Assembly: GCA_963970005.1 (NCBI GenBank)
Contig: CAXAMN010005335.1
Coordinates: 952,882 to 1,016,881 of the forward strand
DNA from: Durusdinium trenchii
Taxonomy: Eukaryota > Sar > Dinophyceae > Suessiales > Symbiodiniaceae
Direction: 5' to 3'
Length of the DNA stretch: 64,000 nt
The notes below the pieces were generated by a model. The model made no database searches. It was not told the origin of the DNA and worked only from the letters and a program-made list of their open reading frames with translations. The position numbers and the translations under genes were made by a program. Shown here one piece after another: positions 39,859-53,215 of this stretch (within the stretch, counting starts at the first letter, position 1; each line of letters opens with the position of its first letter).

Positions 39859-42800
39859 CGCATGCAGTTGGTCAAGGGTGCATGGTGTGTATTATTGACT
39901 GATGTTGTTACTTGAGGATTTCATCCCTAAATGAGTCAAACATCTGACGCCAATGAGGATTTGGGCGACAAAGCTGAAGATTCGAGCGTGGCTTTGTCTT
40001 TGCACGATGAACGTTTTATTGATGTGTTTCTTGAGGAAGCTGGTGTGTAATATTGAGGGTTAAGATCTCAGTTTTGGATGATGTGATGTTCTAGATTTGT
40101 GGAGTTGGGATTCTGTAGCTAAGGTTGAATCGCTGTGTACGCGCCAAACTTCGGCGTGGTCGTGGGTAAAAAGAGGGTTTGAGTATGTCAGCTTGTGTTC
40201 CAGCTGTGTGGGTGCTTCGGGGTGATGCTCATGCTAGATCCCATCGACTATTTTGGAAATAGGCCTTCATGAAACGCCTATTAGTTTAATCGGCTTTGGA
40301 AGCTTAGGGGTTCTGTTTGAAGAACAAAATCAACACTACGGATTGATCGCATAGTATACCACTGGGCTACATGTCTGCAGATTGCTGGGCATAATAAAAA
40401 CATAAATCAACAAAAGCAAACAAACATCGACTCCTAACAGCAGACTGCTCCGAAAAGGCTAGGAAATGGGCCATCGATTTGCATGAGCTGAGCCGGATGG
40501 ATGTCCTGCTTCTTGACATTCTTCAGTCTTCCCTTTTTCATCTCACATTCCCTCTGCAGCCAAGCCGGACCGGCCAGCCGAATTGGACTTCATTTTAGTC
40601 TGACTTGGTGTGGCCCAACTTCAAAAATCCCCGGCAAAATCACGGGATCATGTGATATGTATGGAGTTATGAAACGGCTTTATCCACCTGTTGGATTTTC
40701 ACCCCTCCGATCCACGCGGCACGTGATCCACGTGCACTCCCTCCCCAAGGGCGCCCGACGCATGCACACCGTGCCTGGTCCGGCAGCAGGCGGGGGATTC
40801 GCTGAGGGTCTCTGATGGTGAAGGGAGAGAAGCTGGGGATTGGAAGACCCCAGACCCCTGGGTCTCTGACCATCCAATATCTGATTCAGAACGCGGGCTG
40901 GAGGTGAGGTCTGGGTGAGGAAGATGTATGTCCTCGATCTACAGGTCAATGTATGTGCGACACTGGGTGCAAGGATTCTGGAAGCCTTTCTATCTTGGGG
41001 AGACATGATCTTATATGACACGTGAAGCATCAAACATCGAATTCAAACCCGGCAGCCAACGTGTTTAAAGCCCAAACAAGCAGTGGGCGATCCGGGCCCT
41101 ACGCACCAAAGTTGGCCCCAACATTCACACCTATATATAATATAATACATATTGCGAGCAAAACGACGTCGTGGGCCAACATGCAATGCACCATCTAAAC
41201 GCAGAAAGTGTTTCAATGTCCGACGTGTCCCCCATCTGATGTGTTTGCTCCCCGCCAGGACAAAAACAGAACAAGCATTGGCACGGTTGTCCAGGTTCTT
41301 GAAAACCGTCACCCTCGCAAACGCAGCACAGCACACATTCAAAGCACAATACTGTACTGGGATCCGAGTAACTTTTGTGCTGTCTACTCTGGACCCGGGA
41401 CCCACTGTATAGAGGACACACCTGGATGAAAGCTGTAATTTACTGGGCCCGGTTTGGTTCAGCCAAGCTTGTTGATCTACTGCAACCAATCTGCTGTGAT
41501 TTTGCTCTAACAATATCCATATAAGCGACTCAAGCATGCAAGCCTGGGACTCAGTCCATTCGTCCTTGCCATGACCGAGTCCTTTTTTAAACATGGAGGC
41601 TATCAGGTGCCTTGCTGCTGTGCCAAATGGGCCCTGCACTTGCGCCTTGCGCGTCCGCCCGTTGATCCTGCCTTGCTTCTTCTCCTGGACCTGTTTGAAA
41701 AACCAGGCATCATGCCATTTGCCCAAAGAGAGGATCTCGTCATCTGCGGCTGGTGCGTCCTCAGAAAGTGATGAACATTGAACATCCTAAGACAAATCCA
41801 TGGGATTGGAATGTCGATGTATGCCTAGGCAGCTAATTCAATACATTGACCCCTTTTCAACAACCCCAAGATGCCCTGGAATTCGACAACTGGGTCTCGT
41901 GGAATCAGATTTTTGCCATATGAGCAGCTGCTCTTTCCGGACTCATCAATGAACAGAATGAACATGTTATGGATTTCATATGGCTAGCGTTCATTCTTCC
42001 TGGGCAGAACTGAGGCGTTCTGGCAGAGTTCTCGTGGCACCCTTCTCACTCTTCTTTCAACTCTTGATCTCGGGGTGTGGGTCAAATCCTGGGTCCTGGT
42101 TGACCCTTGAAAGTCCACCAAATATTACGATCAAATATACCCAGGATGTCAAACCTCCACATCAGTGGGGAAAACCATGGCAAAACACACCTGTGAAACT
42201 GGATCCAAACCTGATGATGGATCCCATCCCTGGCGGTCGTGACCGAAAAAACGTCGAGCACGTGCGTCCGGACGTCGCATGTGCTCGATGTCGGTGCCAA
42301 GGGGCCACATATGAGCCTTTCATCACCTGGGCTCTTGAGCCGGTCGGGGTTTTAATTCTTGGGCCATGGGTTTTCGTATGGCGACAATTCACCAGCGGCT
42401 CTCCCAAAACCAATGGCAAGAGCAAAGTGGTCTCATATTGAGCAAATACCTCTGGTGGGAACCAATCATCAAAGTAGTGTAAAAACGAATAAGTTATATA
42501 ATATATTATATATAATATATACAGTATATATACAGTAAAATGTATAAATGATCTTAATGTTGTGTCCATCAAACACCCCACTTCATTGTTTGAACACATG
42601 CTAAATTGTTGAAGAAGAAACCATCACACTGACACTAACATCAAACACTGCAGAGAAAGAGAACCAAATGCTGGTCTTTGTCCTCAGAAAGGTCGGAAAT
42701 AAATATATCGTGAAACAATCCCCGTGTCACTGAAGGAGCAACAACTGTCAATCATGAAACTCCCGCGACGTCTGTTAGGATGTTTTCCCTAGCTGCCACG

Positions 42801-43129
42801 ATGCATTAACAAGCGAGATGCCCAAAGAAACGTACGGAAACAGTTGATAGCTTTTGTGCATGGTTGAAATACAACGAGAGGATGCCCAACTCAAACTACT
42901 CAAGACCACACATGAAAGTAATGATACATTAGAGGATGTAGTATGCAACAGTACTGGACACTGGACAATACTGCAGTTGGTTGTCATCTAACTGTCCGCT
43001 TCACGAGGATCCTTATGGTCTACAAAATAACCCAAATCAACCCCTGAGTAAGCCTGCACAAACATCCTATACACCCTCATTCTTGCCTCAACAAGTCACT
43101 GGGCCGTGTAGGTCAAAACTCCCAACACT
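39859..43129. other. No gene recognised; right boundary of large gene
   Basis: A 227-codon minus-strand frame (41043-41726) is the longest here. A plus-strand frame over the same bases (for example 41208-41429) is equally plausible, and neither has a known motif. TATAATATA-type runs lie at 41132-41148 and 42495-42530. I found no inverted terminal repeat matching the left side of the large gene. Confidence 0.35.
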
Positions 43130-43464
43130 CAATGTACAGCAGGAAAAACATGCGCTTGTAACTTACTAACCTCACAATATTCTTCCAACTGCCAACCATC
43201 CTGCCATTTCTTGACCAGAACTAAAAAGCCTCTTCCCCACCCACTCCCAACCTCCCTTCCTCCCTTCGCTTCTCCATGCTCCCAGGAAAAATCAACATAC
43301 AGAGTCGCGAAACGCCGCCAAGCAGCCACTGCAAAGGTGGGATTGAAGGCCAAACCCTCCACGAACTCGTGGTCCCCGCTCGCGACCGAGCTCCTAAGGA
43401 TGTTCCGTCCATGGCGGAATGCCGGGTGGATTTGGGTGAGGATTTTAGAAGGAGAAGAAGGCAC
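43130..43464 (-). CDS. Weak minus-strand ORF, unrecognised
   Basis: The minus-strand frame contains SSVASGDHEFVEGLAFNPTF then AVAAWRRFATLYVDFSWEHG and has exon-like GC content. The plus strand is also open over most of it. No family is recognised and no splice partners were found. Confidence 0.25.
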
Positions 43465-45940
43465 ATTTTATGTTGACATAGCATGAAACAAAACTGTATG
43501 AACTGTATGAGCTCCATCGGTTGGCAACTCTTCCTTGCAACACCTCAAATCTAAGTATCTATGCATGTTGTGACACTTGAGCCATCTAGTGAAGGCTGTG
43601 CTAAAGCCCAGTTTTAACTTGCAACATAGACCATCTCCCAGTGTTAGTATATACTGTTATATACTTGGTCTTCCTTGTTCGCCCCTCCTCGGACCTGGGA
43701 ATCATGCAACGGAAACCCTTCAACTCCTGTGCAAGACCGCGGGTCTTTCAGCAAACCTCGAGTGTGTGTGTGTAGTGTGTATACATACACATACACACAC
43801 ATTGGGGACAAGTGAGGGGAGTGAATTGCAAATAAATATTATATTGATTAATTCAACCGCATAGGAAGCTGTGGTATGTATGCCACACACCACACTATTA
43901 ACAATACACTTCAAGATATTCTATCATATTCCATCGAATTCGCTTCAGCTGCACCATGAACTCCACCTCCCCCGATCAATCTGGTCGAGCATCTCCAATG
44001 CCTTGCACAAAGATGTGCCTCGTTCGACGTGATCGCCGCAGATCCGCGATCCGGGATCGAAGACCCAAGTCAAGTGGGTGAGATGCACCAGAAAGCCATA
44101 GACAGCCCCATGTATGCCCGAACGATGTCAAGGAGTCATATGGAGTTGGGTGCCGGTTCCGAAGGGAGGTAGGAGATCGGTTCGGTGCCACACATCCACT
44201 CACTCCCCTGGAATGGGACGAAGCAAACCACCCAGGCCCTCGTAACTCCTGGGTTTGATCCAGTCATTTGTCTTAGACTCCGAGTGGGGTGGGGGATCCA
44301 CCTCAGCTTCGAAGCGATTATATTGTTTAGCAAGTCTTTTTTGGGGAAGGTGTTGGCAGAATCAGGAAGGTGTTGGCAAGCATGAACTATCAACAATGAG
44401 GGGTTTGGAATCAACTAAGATGTGGCTGTTGCATGCTGGATTCACTATGTGCAGAAAATCATTTCGGATCTCAGTGAACTACAGGGCCGAGGTGTTCGAA
44501 GGATATGCCTCATACCGATCTCCGGATATGTCCGAAGGCTCAATCAGAGATGTGTGGCGGTTGCTGTGAGACTATAATGTAATTATAATTTCCTAGATAG
44601 TGACGATGTTCATTTATTCCATTCCATAGACAGAAACACCAAGAACTAGAAACAGAAACTATTCACATGTGTTCACAATCATGTAACATCTCTCAAGCCA
44701 TAAGTTCTTGCATGTTCTTGTGGTCTCCAGATCTTCTTCCCCAGGACGACGGTCGGTCCCCCGGTCGGCGGGGAGGTTGGTCCCTCCGCCTCGTCGAACG
44801 TTTGATGAGGCTCAGGAGGAAACAGCCACGGGAATGGAAGAGATGCGAAGTCGATACGCCTACATACATAGAACCCCAAACCACATGAAAACTGATCGGC
44901 AGTCCTGATCGGCAGTCCCAGACGGGTCGTGTTTGGCATTGAAAGCACTCCAAAGTCCCTTGATGTCAGCCGAGCATCGATCAGGACAGTGCTCCAGCTG
45001 AATCCTGACGTAGGGTTTTGCCTAAGTGCATCAAATCAGCATTCATGACAAAACGGGGTGTCAAATGGATGCATGAATTCATTCCTGCAAAAAAGCTGGT
45101 AGTCTCATAATGTCACAAACAAAAAACAACATATCAACCATTATATAATTGTTTTATGTTCAAGTGACAAGAAAAACAAGATTCTTTACCCTGAGCTGTT
45201 CAATCTCTTCATCTTCCTGGGTCAACTACTGCAACCTCCAAAGAACCGTCTTGACTGTTTGGGTTTTGATGTCAATCCTTTTTGGAGCTTTATATCTTGT
45301 CATATCTTGTTGGAAATTAGCCCAAAGAAAAGTGCCGCTTCGAGTGCAACATCGAGTGCAACATACTGCAACCCCTACGAAAACGACACACTGAGACCTG
45401 CCATCGAAGGAAGCCCGACCGCTTGGACTCGACCGCCGAGTAAGGCGGCTTGGACTGTCGACAGGGCGGGAGTGACACGGAGTGAGAACAAGCTCGGCCA
45501 TGCGGCCCGTGCTTTTGTCCACATCTGGGTGGAGACATTCATACTGATGGCCTCTCTTCATGGTCAGCTTGCTGCAGATCCTTTCCTAAATCATCTACTC
45601 TGCCGAAGTGAAACAAAACCGAACACCCGTGCAGCACACCGGACAAAAACAGCACGAAAACGACGCAGTATTGGAAATGACCTCCTGACTCGCCATGCGC
45701 CATCGGCCATACTGCGGCAAGACCTATTTGGAGATTTTCATTTGATATGGGAACTACAGAAGATCGGCCATACTTCGTTCCTAGGAAACACAGTGGGAGA
45801 TAGTGGGAGTGTCGAAGGCGCTCATGGCCGGTGTTCATTGGATTCATTCGGTTTCTTGCAACGCCCGGATCCTGCTAGCCGCTAGCCCCCAAGTTTTTAT
45901 TTACGAATTGTGGTACCGTGGTACCCTTCCCAATTTCCGT
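43465..45940. other. No gene assigned; GT/CA microsatellite
   Basis: A GTGTGTGTGTAG...TACACACACA inverted microsatellite lies at 43761-43800. The plus-strand frame 45259-45885 (208 codons) is open but includes short duplications (CGAGTGCAACAT twice at 45349-45369) and no recognised motif. Confidence 0.35.
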
Positions 45941-46024
45941 ATCCCTAGGGATCCAAGTACCTTCTCAGAAGGTGATTGGAGGCACTGTTATGTAGGTTTG
46001 GAGGGTGGTACTTGGATTTTAGGG
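45941..46024 (+). repeat. CCCTAGGG element, copy C (right end lost)
   Basis: Begins ATCCCTAGGGATCCAAGTAC, then CTTCTCAGAAGG and the conserved centre GGCACTGTTATGTAGG. The second internal palindrome is deleted: GGAGGGTGGTACTTGG runs straight into a degraded TTTTAGGG end. Confidence 0.8.
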
Positions 46025-47295
46025 TATAGAAATGAATTCAAATTTGCTTTGTCTGCCGCACCTGGGCAGCCCAAAATGGCCAGCAGTGTCTGACGCCCGG
46101 CCCCACTGTACGGCCCAGTTCTCTGCCGTGGGGCTGGGATGATCCGTAAGGTGGCGGACACGAGGATCCCATGCGTGCCATGACTCCATGGCAACGTGTA
46201 AAACAGCTCCTGAAGTTGAAACAGCGCTGCGCTCGCAGCGCTGGACGTGTCCCGAAACCCGGACCTGTCCGCCAGGGGAGTTGTTCAGTGCCACGGGACG
46301 GCAGGCTCGACACCCAAAACCGAACCCCTGGGGAGACCAGGTCGAGGATGAGCAAACGAGGACGAGGAGGACAAGCCGCCTGCTATCGTGGCGAGCCGAA
46401 GAAGAACGTCCTTAGTTGATGTGATCCAGAACAATCGTGTAGTTTACAAAACCCGTACTGCCAAACTCTGTTTTGCTAGGCTACCAACATGTCTATGCTG
46501 AGCACTGAAGCCTGAGCCATAAGACACCATGGTCATCCACAACTAGCTGAAGTGGAGCACAAACACAACCAGATACCCAACTTCCATGGGGTGGACGTGC
46601 ACAGTGAGGAGGCCCATACAACGTTTTATAAGAAGGGTTATATAACTCCCCCACTTCATCTATAGAGAACATCTAGGACCCACTGTCGGGGTGGTTTTGG
46701 ACACCCCGAATCACCTCTTTTTGGTGCTATCAATAGACACCCCTGGTCCAGGTGTCCTGGATGAGGTCTGGTATACAACAAGTGAACAAGTGTCATCATG
46801 TGTTTTGAATCGACGTTCTGAGGCAAAGCCTTCCGACGTCCAACAGAAGCATGTACCGAAAACAACACAAAAAAAACGACAAACTCCATCTGGGACCATC
46901 CCAGGAAAAAGGACATACAACAAATTACTAATATATATTTTGCAAAAAGAACAGATGCGCACCCCAAAAAATTAAAAACAACATTGACTGCTGACTGCAC
47001 TGCTCACGAATTCTCACCTGTTTCGGGGTCACATGAGCAGTCCCGCTGCCGTCAGGGCTTCGACCCAGCACCGTCCTTGTCGCTCTCCTCCGTGACTTTG
47101 AGCACCTTTTCCCAGCGGAGCTCCGATCGAACCGATGGGTGTGCGGCCAGCAGGCATGCGTCACTGGGACTGGGATGGCACTGGGTAGGACGGGACGAGC
47201 CAGGCCGCTGAAGGTGGGGTGCTCTCTTGAGATGGATGCGGCCAGACCGTTCACTCGAGATCTCGGCATTTTGCGGGGAATAGATTGAATCAAGA
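46025..47295. other. No gene recognised
   Basis: The open frames over 46171-46419 and the minus-strand frame over 46928-47366 overlap without resolution. Paired words GTCGGGGTGG...ACACCCCGA lie at 46685-46708. Confidence 0.4.
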
Positions 47296-47399
47296 TCCCT
47301 AGGGATCCAGTCGTACCTTCTCAGAAGGTGATTGGAGGCACTGTTATGTAGGTTTGGAGGGTCCAAGTACCTTCTGAGAAGGTACTTGGATCCCTAGGG
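47296..47399 (+). repeat. CCCTAGGG element, copy D (complete)
   Basis: A complete unit of about 104 bp with CCCTAGGGATCC at both ends in inverted orientation, two CCTTCTGAGAAGG palindromes and the centre GGCACTGTTATGTAGG. The flanking bases are GAT on both sides, consistent with a 3-bp target-site duplication. Confidence 0.85.
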
Positions 47400-47753
47400 G
47401 ATGTGTAGATTGGTGATCAACAAGCCTCAGAAGTCAAGGCGTCCAGCATGTGGCGCTTTGCATGCATGTGGCCAGCATGGATGATCGCTGAATATCATTG
47501 AATATCACTGACCATCTCTTGCTTCCATCCCATCATTACCCATCATCATTAAATTATATAAAGTACTGTTGGAATCTCCTGAAGGTAGAAGCGGTTCTTC
47601 GACTCGATGCACGGCTTATTAAAAGCCGCCCAAAACGGAGCCGCCAATTGGTGTTCCAAACCACCCATGCCACGAGCTGTGACCCTTGCAAACCGAACTT
47701 TCCACCTGTTGGATGAGAGAGTGGGGAACCCGCCAATCCCAAAAAGGTTGAAG
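47400..47753. other. No gene recognised
   Basis: Spacer between two elements of the same family. Contains TTTGCATGCATG near 47458 and nothing I can call coding. Confidence 0.5.
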
Positions 47754-47843
47754 CCCTAGGGCTCCAACCACCTCCTGAGAAGATGGTTGGGGTGGGTTTG
47801 GGGGGTCTAACCACCTTCTGAGGATATGGCTGGAGCCCTAGGG
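47754..47843. repeat. CCCTAGGG element, copy E (second subfamily)
   Basis: A 90-bp unit with CCCTAGGGCTCCAACCACC at the left and the inverted equivalent at the right. The inner palindromes are CCTCCTGAGAAG and CCTTCTGAGG. The centre differs from copies B-D. The flanking bases are AAG on both sides, again a 3-bp target-site duplication. Confidence 0.82.
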
Positions 47844-50800
47844 AAGGCCGGTTGAAGGTTATCCAGGGGACGTGAATAGCACCTCATGAATACACCTCGG
47901 CTGGAGTTTGGTTTAGCTATGGATCCAAGCCTGGTTTCGTTGTAAAAAGCATCAGGCATTCCAAAGTCGTTGAGTCGGTATTGCACAACACTTAAAGTCA
48001 TAGCTACACTCTGACTCACTAACATGGAAGTGGACATTCTCATGTTTTTTGCGGAAAGTAGTCTCCCAAGAGGCCACTTTGCATTTCCATGTTGGTCAGT
48101 CAGAACAAAACTGAAGAAATATCCTTGTCAACTAACACGCAACTGACCAAATCCAACGGCCGCCGCGTGTTCACGACACCAGTTTCAAGTGCACGTTCCT
48201 GTGCCCACAACACAACAATAACACTCAAGTAAAACCCGGTATGTGCGACATCAAACCGTTTTTAAATCTCCGGTTCCCGGTCAAGACAACGACGGTTTGG
48301 TTCAGATCACCTCTCCGCCGGCCGTCACAATCTCGTAGGCGACACCTGCGACTCGAAGTCGCGGCGAAGTACCCAGGTGACCGGAGGGGGTGAGGGGTGA
48401 CGCAGAAGGCTCCAGCTTGGGACCATCAAAGCATTCGGGTCCATGTGTCCGACACGTGGTTTTCTCCGACACGTGTTTTCTTTGCGATTTGCTCTGGTGG
48501 AGGTCTGGCAATCGCGAAGTGGTGCTGTGCAGGGACGCTCCCGTTGTTTCGCGGGACAAAGAGCGAGCGAGCGCAGCGTGGTTTCTTTCGGTACCTCTTG
48601 GATGGTCCCTGAACCGTCAGGTCGAACGGTGCAAAGGTCGGAAGTACCAAAGCAGATCTTCCCACTCCGACCCACGGAGCTTCGCAGGTGACCAACAAAG
48701 GTGTCAGGATGAAAAGGACTACACAAGGTCACAAAGTACAAGCACTGTATATTTGTTTGGGGTCAGCGAAACAATGTATTCTGAAGCTTACCTTCAATAG
48801 TTTGATGATGATTTTGGGTCTGGACCGCCCATGTCATGACCCCTCTGCCCCGCATTTGACCTTCCACATGTGCGCCAAATACCCCGTGATTCCAAAGACA
48901 CTCTTTTCAGGGGGGGCCAACGGGGGCAGGGGGGCCAACAGCCTCGGTGCAGGCCTTGGACTCCCAACGAAGACCGGGAAACCAAAGAGGTGAACGAGTG
49001 CCTTCTCTGGTGAACCACTGTTGATTGGTTGCTGCGGTCTCCTGGTTTGTTGCTGTGGTTGTTCATGTACCAGAAGTTGTTTCGTGCCTCTAATTTGCCC
49101 CTAACTCGTTTTGAAAACACCTCGAACTTCAAGTAAAGCTCTCAAGCTGTCTCATGCGTTGTTTCGCTGTTAAAGTGCTAAGGCAATCAAGTGCCAGTAA
49201 AGAGCTAATGAGTCTATGGTATCACCTGGAATCACGCTCTCCCGTCTCGATCGCTGCGGGCGCCGAAGGTGCTCTTCTTCCGAAGCCAAGTAACAAATTT
49301 CATTGAACATGCCATACTTCCATGACGTCGACTCGATACCGCAGCCCATCAAGAGCCTCGGATGTCTGGAGAGTTAACGCATACATGTGACTGAGATGCC
49401 AAGGTCCCTCGGGGACGTGTTCTCAAAGGCCATCGATGCCGATCTGGGCACCACTTTGGTGTTCAAACACATTATTGTTTTGCAAATCCTTGATGTTCAC
49501 GGAGAAACTTCTTCTGCGAGTTCAACTTGGCTACACATCGCCAGAACAAGGCATGCTGGAAAAAACATGTGTGAAACTGTATGGAAATATATACGGTGGC
49601 AGTCGGTTTTCTCTTGTACATCAGTCACTTTCTCCGCGTCTACCAAGTCCACCGATAAGACCGGTTCGCACACGTCCCTTCGCTTCCATCCGCCCTCCAC
49701 GTCCCTTCACTTGCAACACCACCAACCGGTGGAACTCCTGGAGAAGCCGAAAAAAGGCGGTGGGGCCACCGGCGGCCAAGGGACCCACCCACCGTGAGAT
49801 CATCCAGCTCCGGCACACATGGCACCGAGTAGCCCTGCCTCGGTCCGAGTATCCCTCGGTGGATGGGGGCGGAAGGCACCAGGTGACGCGAAGCGGTCAC
49901 AGCTGATGATGGAGCAGCCAAACACAGGAGCTGCCAAAGGGATTGTTGCATGAAGACCAGGTCACTTGAGTCAGTTGAATATGTATAATATATGATATGT
50001 ATATATACTATACACCCTCACTCATGTGATTTGTCTGAGCCCCTAATCCCTCTTCAGCCTTGCAGCCCAAGCCTTCAAGAAAACCATCCCTCAATGATCC
50101 CATCTCTCGCCCACGAGAATGGACACTCCCAGTGCCCCCAAGGTCCTGTCTTCTTCCATAGCAACAAACCTTTCAATTGCATAGAGCCATCGAGGTTGAA
50201 ATCGATCCGTTCCACCTGAGCCTCCCGTCCGCCCGTCCCATAGACCCGTGCATCGACACCGGGGGGGCCATCTCGGCACCTCCCTGAAGTTCGTCATCTG
50301 AGATGAGACGTTGCTCAAAATCCCTGGAGGCCCCAAACCTATACCGTAGACCCAGAACGCTTCAGAACCCCCTGAAGACCGGGCGAATCCGGAACTCTGC
50401 CGGAACCGGCCACCCGTGCGACTATCGGCCGTGGACGACATGGAACCGCCGTTTGAAGCGCCCACGCAAACGAGTCGGACCGACCGGTCCGGTGGCGAGG
50501 ATCGGATCTGCCAAGGCACGACAGCAAGAAGTGGGACAATTCCTTGGAAGCGACGGGTCAGGTCGGATGGACAGGGTGGTCTGGCAGAAGGAAGAAACCA
50601 ATAGCAGCCAAGCACCCACGAAAGGGTTGGAATATGAAGGAAGATAAAATTGGAGGTTTGCAAAAAAAAAGATGCACTTAATGAATCTGAATATTATATA
50701 TGCGGCGTCTGTTTGGAGGTATCATGGATTCTACAGCTGAGCAAAGGTACGTGGTTGGATACAACGTTAATCACCAACTGCCCACACTCCACCAAGAACA

Positions 50801-52574
50801 TTGGATCTGGCCTCAGGCCACTGAGTCTGTTGCACTGACAAGTTTGGAACAACTGAGTCTGTCATATAATATAATATAGGCCCTATTCGGCAGTGGACCT
50901 ACTTTGTAAGGTCCCAGGACTTGTAGGGTTATATTAGATCCTTGGGGATTCTTACATCTCTTTCTTCCCCCTCACCGCGTCAGACAGCACCCTGGATCTG
51001 CGAGTGCTGCTCGGCCAAGGCGCCACCATGCGCAAGCGCGGCTCGGCCACCACGAAGCCCTTCTCCACATCCACCTGCCGTGATGGTGGAGACTTCCTCC
51101 GGATCGTTGGCTGTGGTCAAGGGAGCCCCAAAAAAAGGACCCTAATGACGAGACATACCTGGCCGGTCTGGGGTCGGATCTCCATTCTGGCCATCTAGCA
51201 ACATTCAAGTCTGGTTGGGAGGGTTTCAACTCGCTTGAAATACATGAGTGAGGCTGGGCTCAATCATCCCAAATCATTTAAAGGTTGAACCTTCAAATAA
51301 AAAATATCTGAAACCATCAAACACCTTCTGAAGTGGATTCAAGCGACAGGCCATAGTATCGGCGTACGGTCTAGTTCAGGTGGAGAGTGGTGAAATCCAT
51401 TCCTTAGCCTTCTAAAACCATTTACACAATGGTTGACCACGCTTTGTAGTGTAAAACTAACCCTTATATATAGTAAAACCATATATTGGTTCGGGATTCA
51501 GGCTAAATGGTGGGGCATTGAAAAAGAATAACATCAAACCGCTGGGCGCAACGGGCAGACGAAACCTGCCGCCCTCGGCACCTCAACGATATGCTTCAAC
51601 GCGCTGGTGTCGATCTTCTGCTTCCGTGGAGCTCAGCGCGGACGCGCTGCATCGCGGACGGACGCGCCGCTGGACACGTTTTTGGGTGTGCAAAAGACCG
51701 GTAGAGATCCGGTGATGACATGCAAACGGGGGGGTTGGATGCACCAGCAAAGAGTACGGCCATCTGGTGCAACGAAAGGAGCTGGTAAAGAAGAACACGA
51801 CCAGAACGAACATGGGAAAAGTATGAAAATGTTTCAGAGAGCTAAGTGTGACATGTTCCCCAGTGTTTGCATTTGATGTGTTTTGTGTTGCTGTGTAGTC
51901 TCTTTGACCATCATTTCATTGGTAGCAAGATCCGATAGAACCCATTGATGACCTCAAACTCCAGCAAGCCAATTCCAACGTTGTTGTGATTTACTAGTTT
52001 ATCTGTTTAATTAAGTTATATCACCCGGCACCCTGACAGCGATCCCCGGATACACATTGACAGGTGCCGCTACTTCTGCAACAAAGGCACAGGAGTTCAG
52101 GGCTAATCCTCTTCCAAAGTTAAAAGCATCTCTGTGACGGCCCTCCAAACGAAGCTTGGTGGGCAGCAGCCTAGAAAAGCCCATGTCAGAGTTCACAAAT
52201 TATGGACATCCTCTAGATTCCGAAATGACCATGTCTATAAAGATACCTTCTTAGCCTTCAATACGACCCTTAGAGAAGAATGGTTGGCATGGTTTTGTGG
52301 TGACAAATCCTTAAGTTAAAAACAAATAAGCTCTGCAAAATACGTATGATTGAACCCCTATGTCGCATCACTTTCTTAGTTCATCTTGGGAGGTTTCTTG
52401 CGGTGCTCAAAGGGCTCAGTTCTTTTGCGTTCAACGCCTCAAATGGCCCACCCCAGGGCCAGGAATCCGGAGCCAAGCCCAATCCGATGCGCTGCCAAGC
52501 GGCCCACAATCCGCGAGCTGATTCGCTCACGGTCGGGGCGACTGGTGAAGAGCTGCCCTTCATTGGATTGCTGC
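47844..52574. other. No gene assigned; several GC-rich open patches
   Basis: GC-rich stretches at 48300-48700, 49620-49910, 50200-50640 and 50950-51180 are open on both strands. The longest is the minus-strand frame 50091-50663 (190 codons, ending in WLYAIERFVAMEEDRTLGAL). Some may be exons of ordinary genes, but without splice partners or known motifs I do not assign them. Confidence 0.3.
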
Positions 52575-52690
52575 CTCAGTAACAAGAAGCTACTCGGGCT
52601 AGGGGCTCCTGACATCGCTACGGAACAAGGACGCAGCGGAAGCGGGGCTCCTGGCCTTACTACGAACGGAGCAAGGGCATCGCTACTAGT
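52575..52690 (+). repeat. GCTACTAG repeat
   Basis: Reads AACAAGAAGCTACTCGGGCT, AGGGGCTCCTGACATCGCTA, then GGAGCAAGGGCATCGCTACT with AGTAG at the end. It includes the GGGGCTCCTGGC word twice. Same family as 9.7 and 53.2 kb. Confidence 0.78.
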
Positions 52691-53149
52691 AGACTCCTCG
52701 CATTCTTCAGAGCAGACTGGGGCACCGGAGACCCCCGGGTACGGATGAAAACAACGGCCAGGTACGTCAGGGACCGCCTTTGCGCCACGGCGGTCGTGAC
52801 TGTCAGGGCGCCTGGCCGGATTTTCATTCTACTCCACTCAGCTCAGTCATATAGGTAACTCAAATGACGATCCAATGTTCATGACATCAACCCGCCTCTC
52901 TCCAATCATCATGGAAGTGGATGGCATGGCCCCTGGAACGACATTCTCCTCTACAACCAGGGAACAACTAAGCGAAATACGCAACCCATGGGCAGTTGCA
53001 GGGAGGGTTTCTTGCAGCCTCCGGATCTCCAGATTCCGAGGTCATACGCTCCTGGTTCCGATCACCATGGGCCCCTGGAAGACGGGATGTCCTCTATCAA
53101 CTCATGGTTATTGAGGGTCCGTGGGATTGTGTTTTGGGGGGTACATTAA
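52691..53149. other. No gene recognised
   Basis: A plus-strand frame at 52875-53114 and others overlap. Nothing recognised between the two repeat copies. Confidence 0.45.
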
Positions 53150-53215
53150 TTATAAGAAGCTACTAGGGGCTCCTGGCATCGCCACTCGGAGCAAGGACGC
53201 TACTAGGCATTCGGG
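53150..53215 (+). repeat. GCTACTAG repeat
   Basis: Reads AGAAGCTACTAGGGGCTCCT, GGCATCGCCACTCGGAGCAA and GGACGCTACTAGG. The plus frame gives LLGAPGIATRSKDAT, the most typical translated form of this repeat. Confidence 0.8.

Noticed and set aside
16384-40470. Terminal inverted repeats for the large gene
   Set aside because: I compared about 16.2-16.6 kb with 39.9-40.5 kb and found only the 9-base word AAGGCTAGG, too short to count.
45259-45885. 208-codon plus-strand ORF as a gene
   Set aside because: It has internal short duplications, a competing minus frame and no recognised motif. Kept only as a remark.
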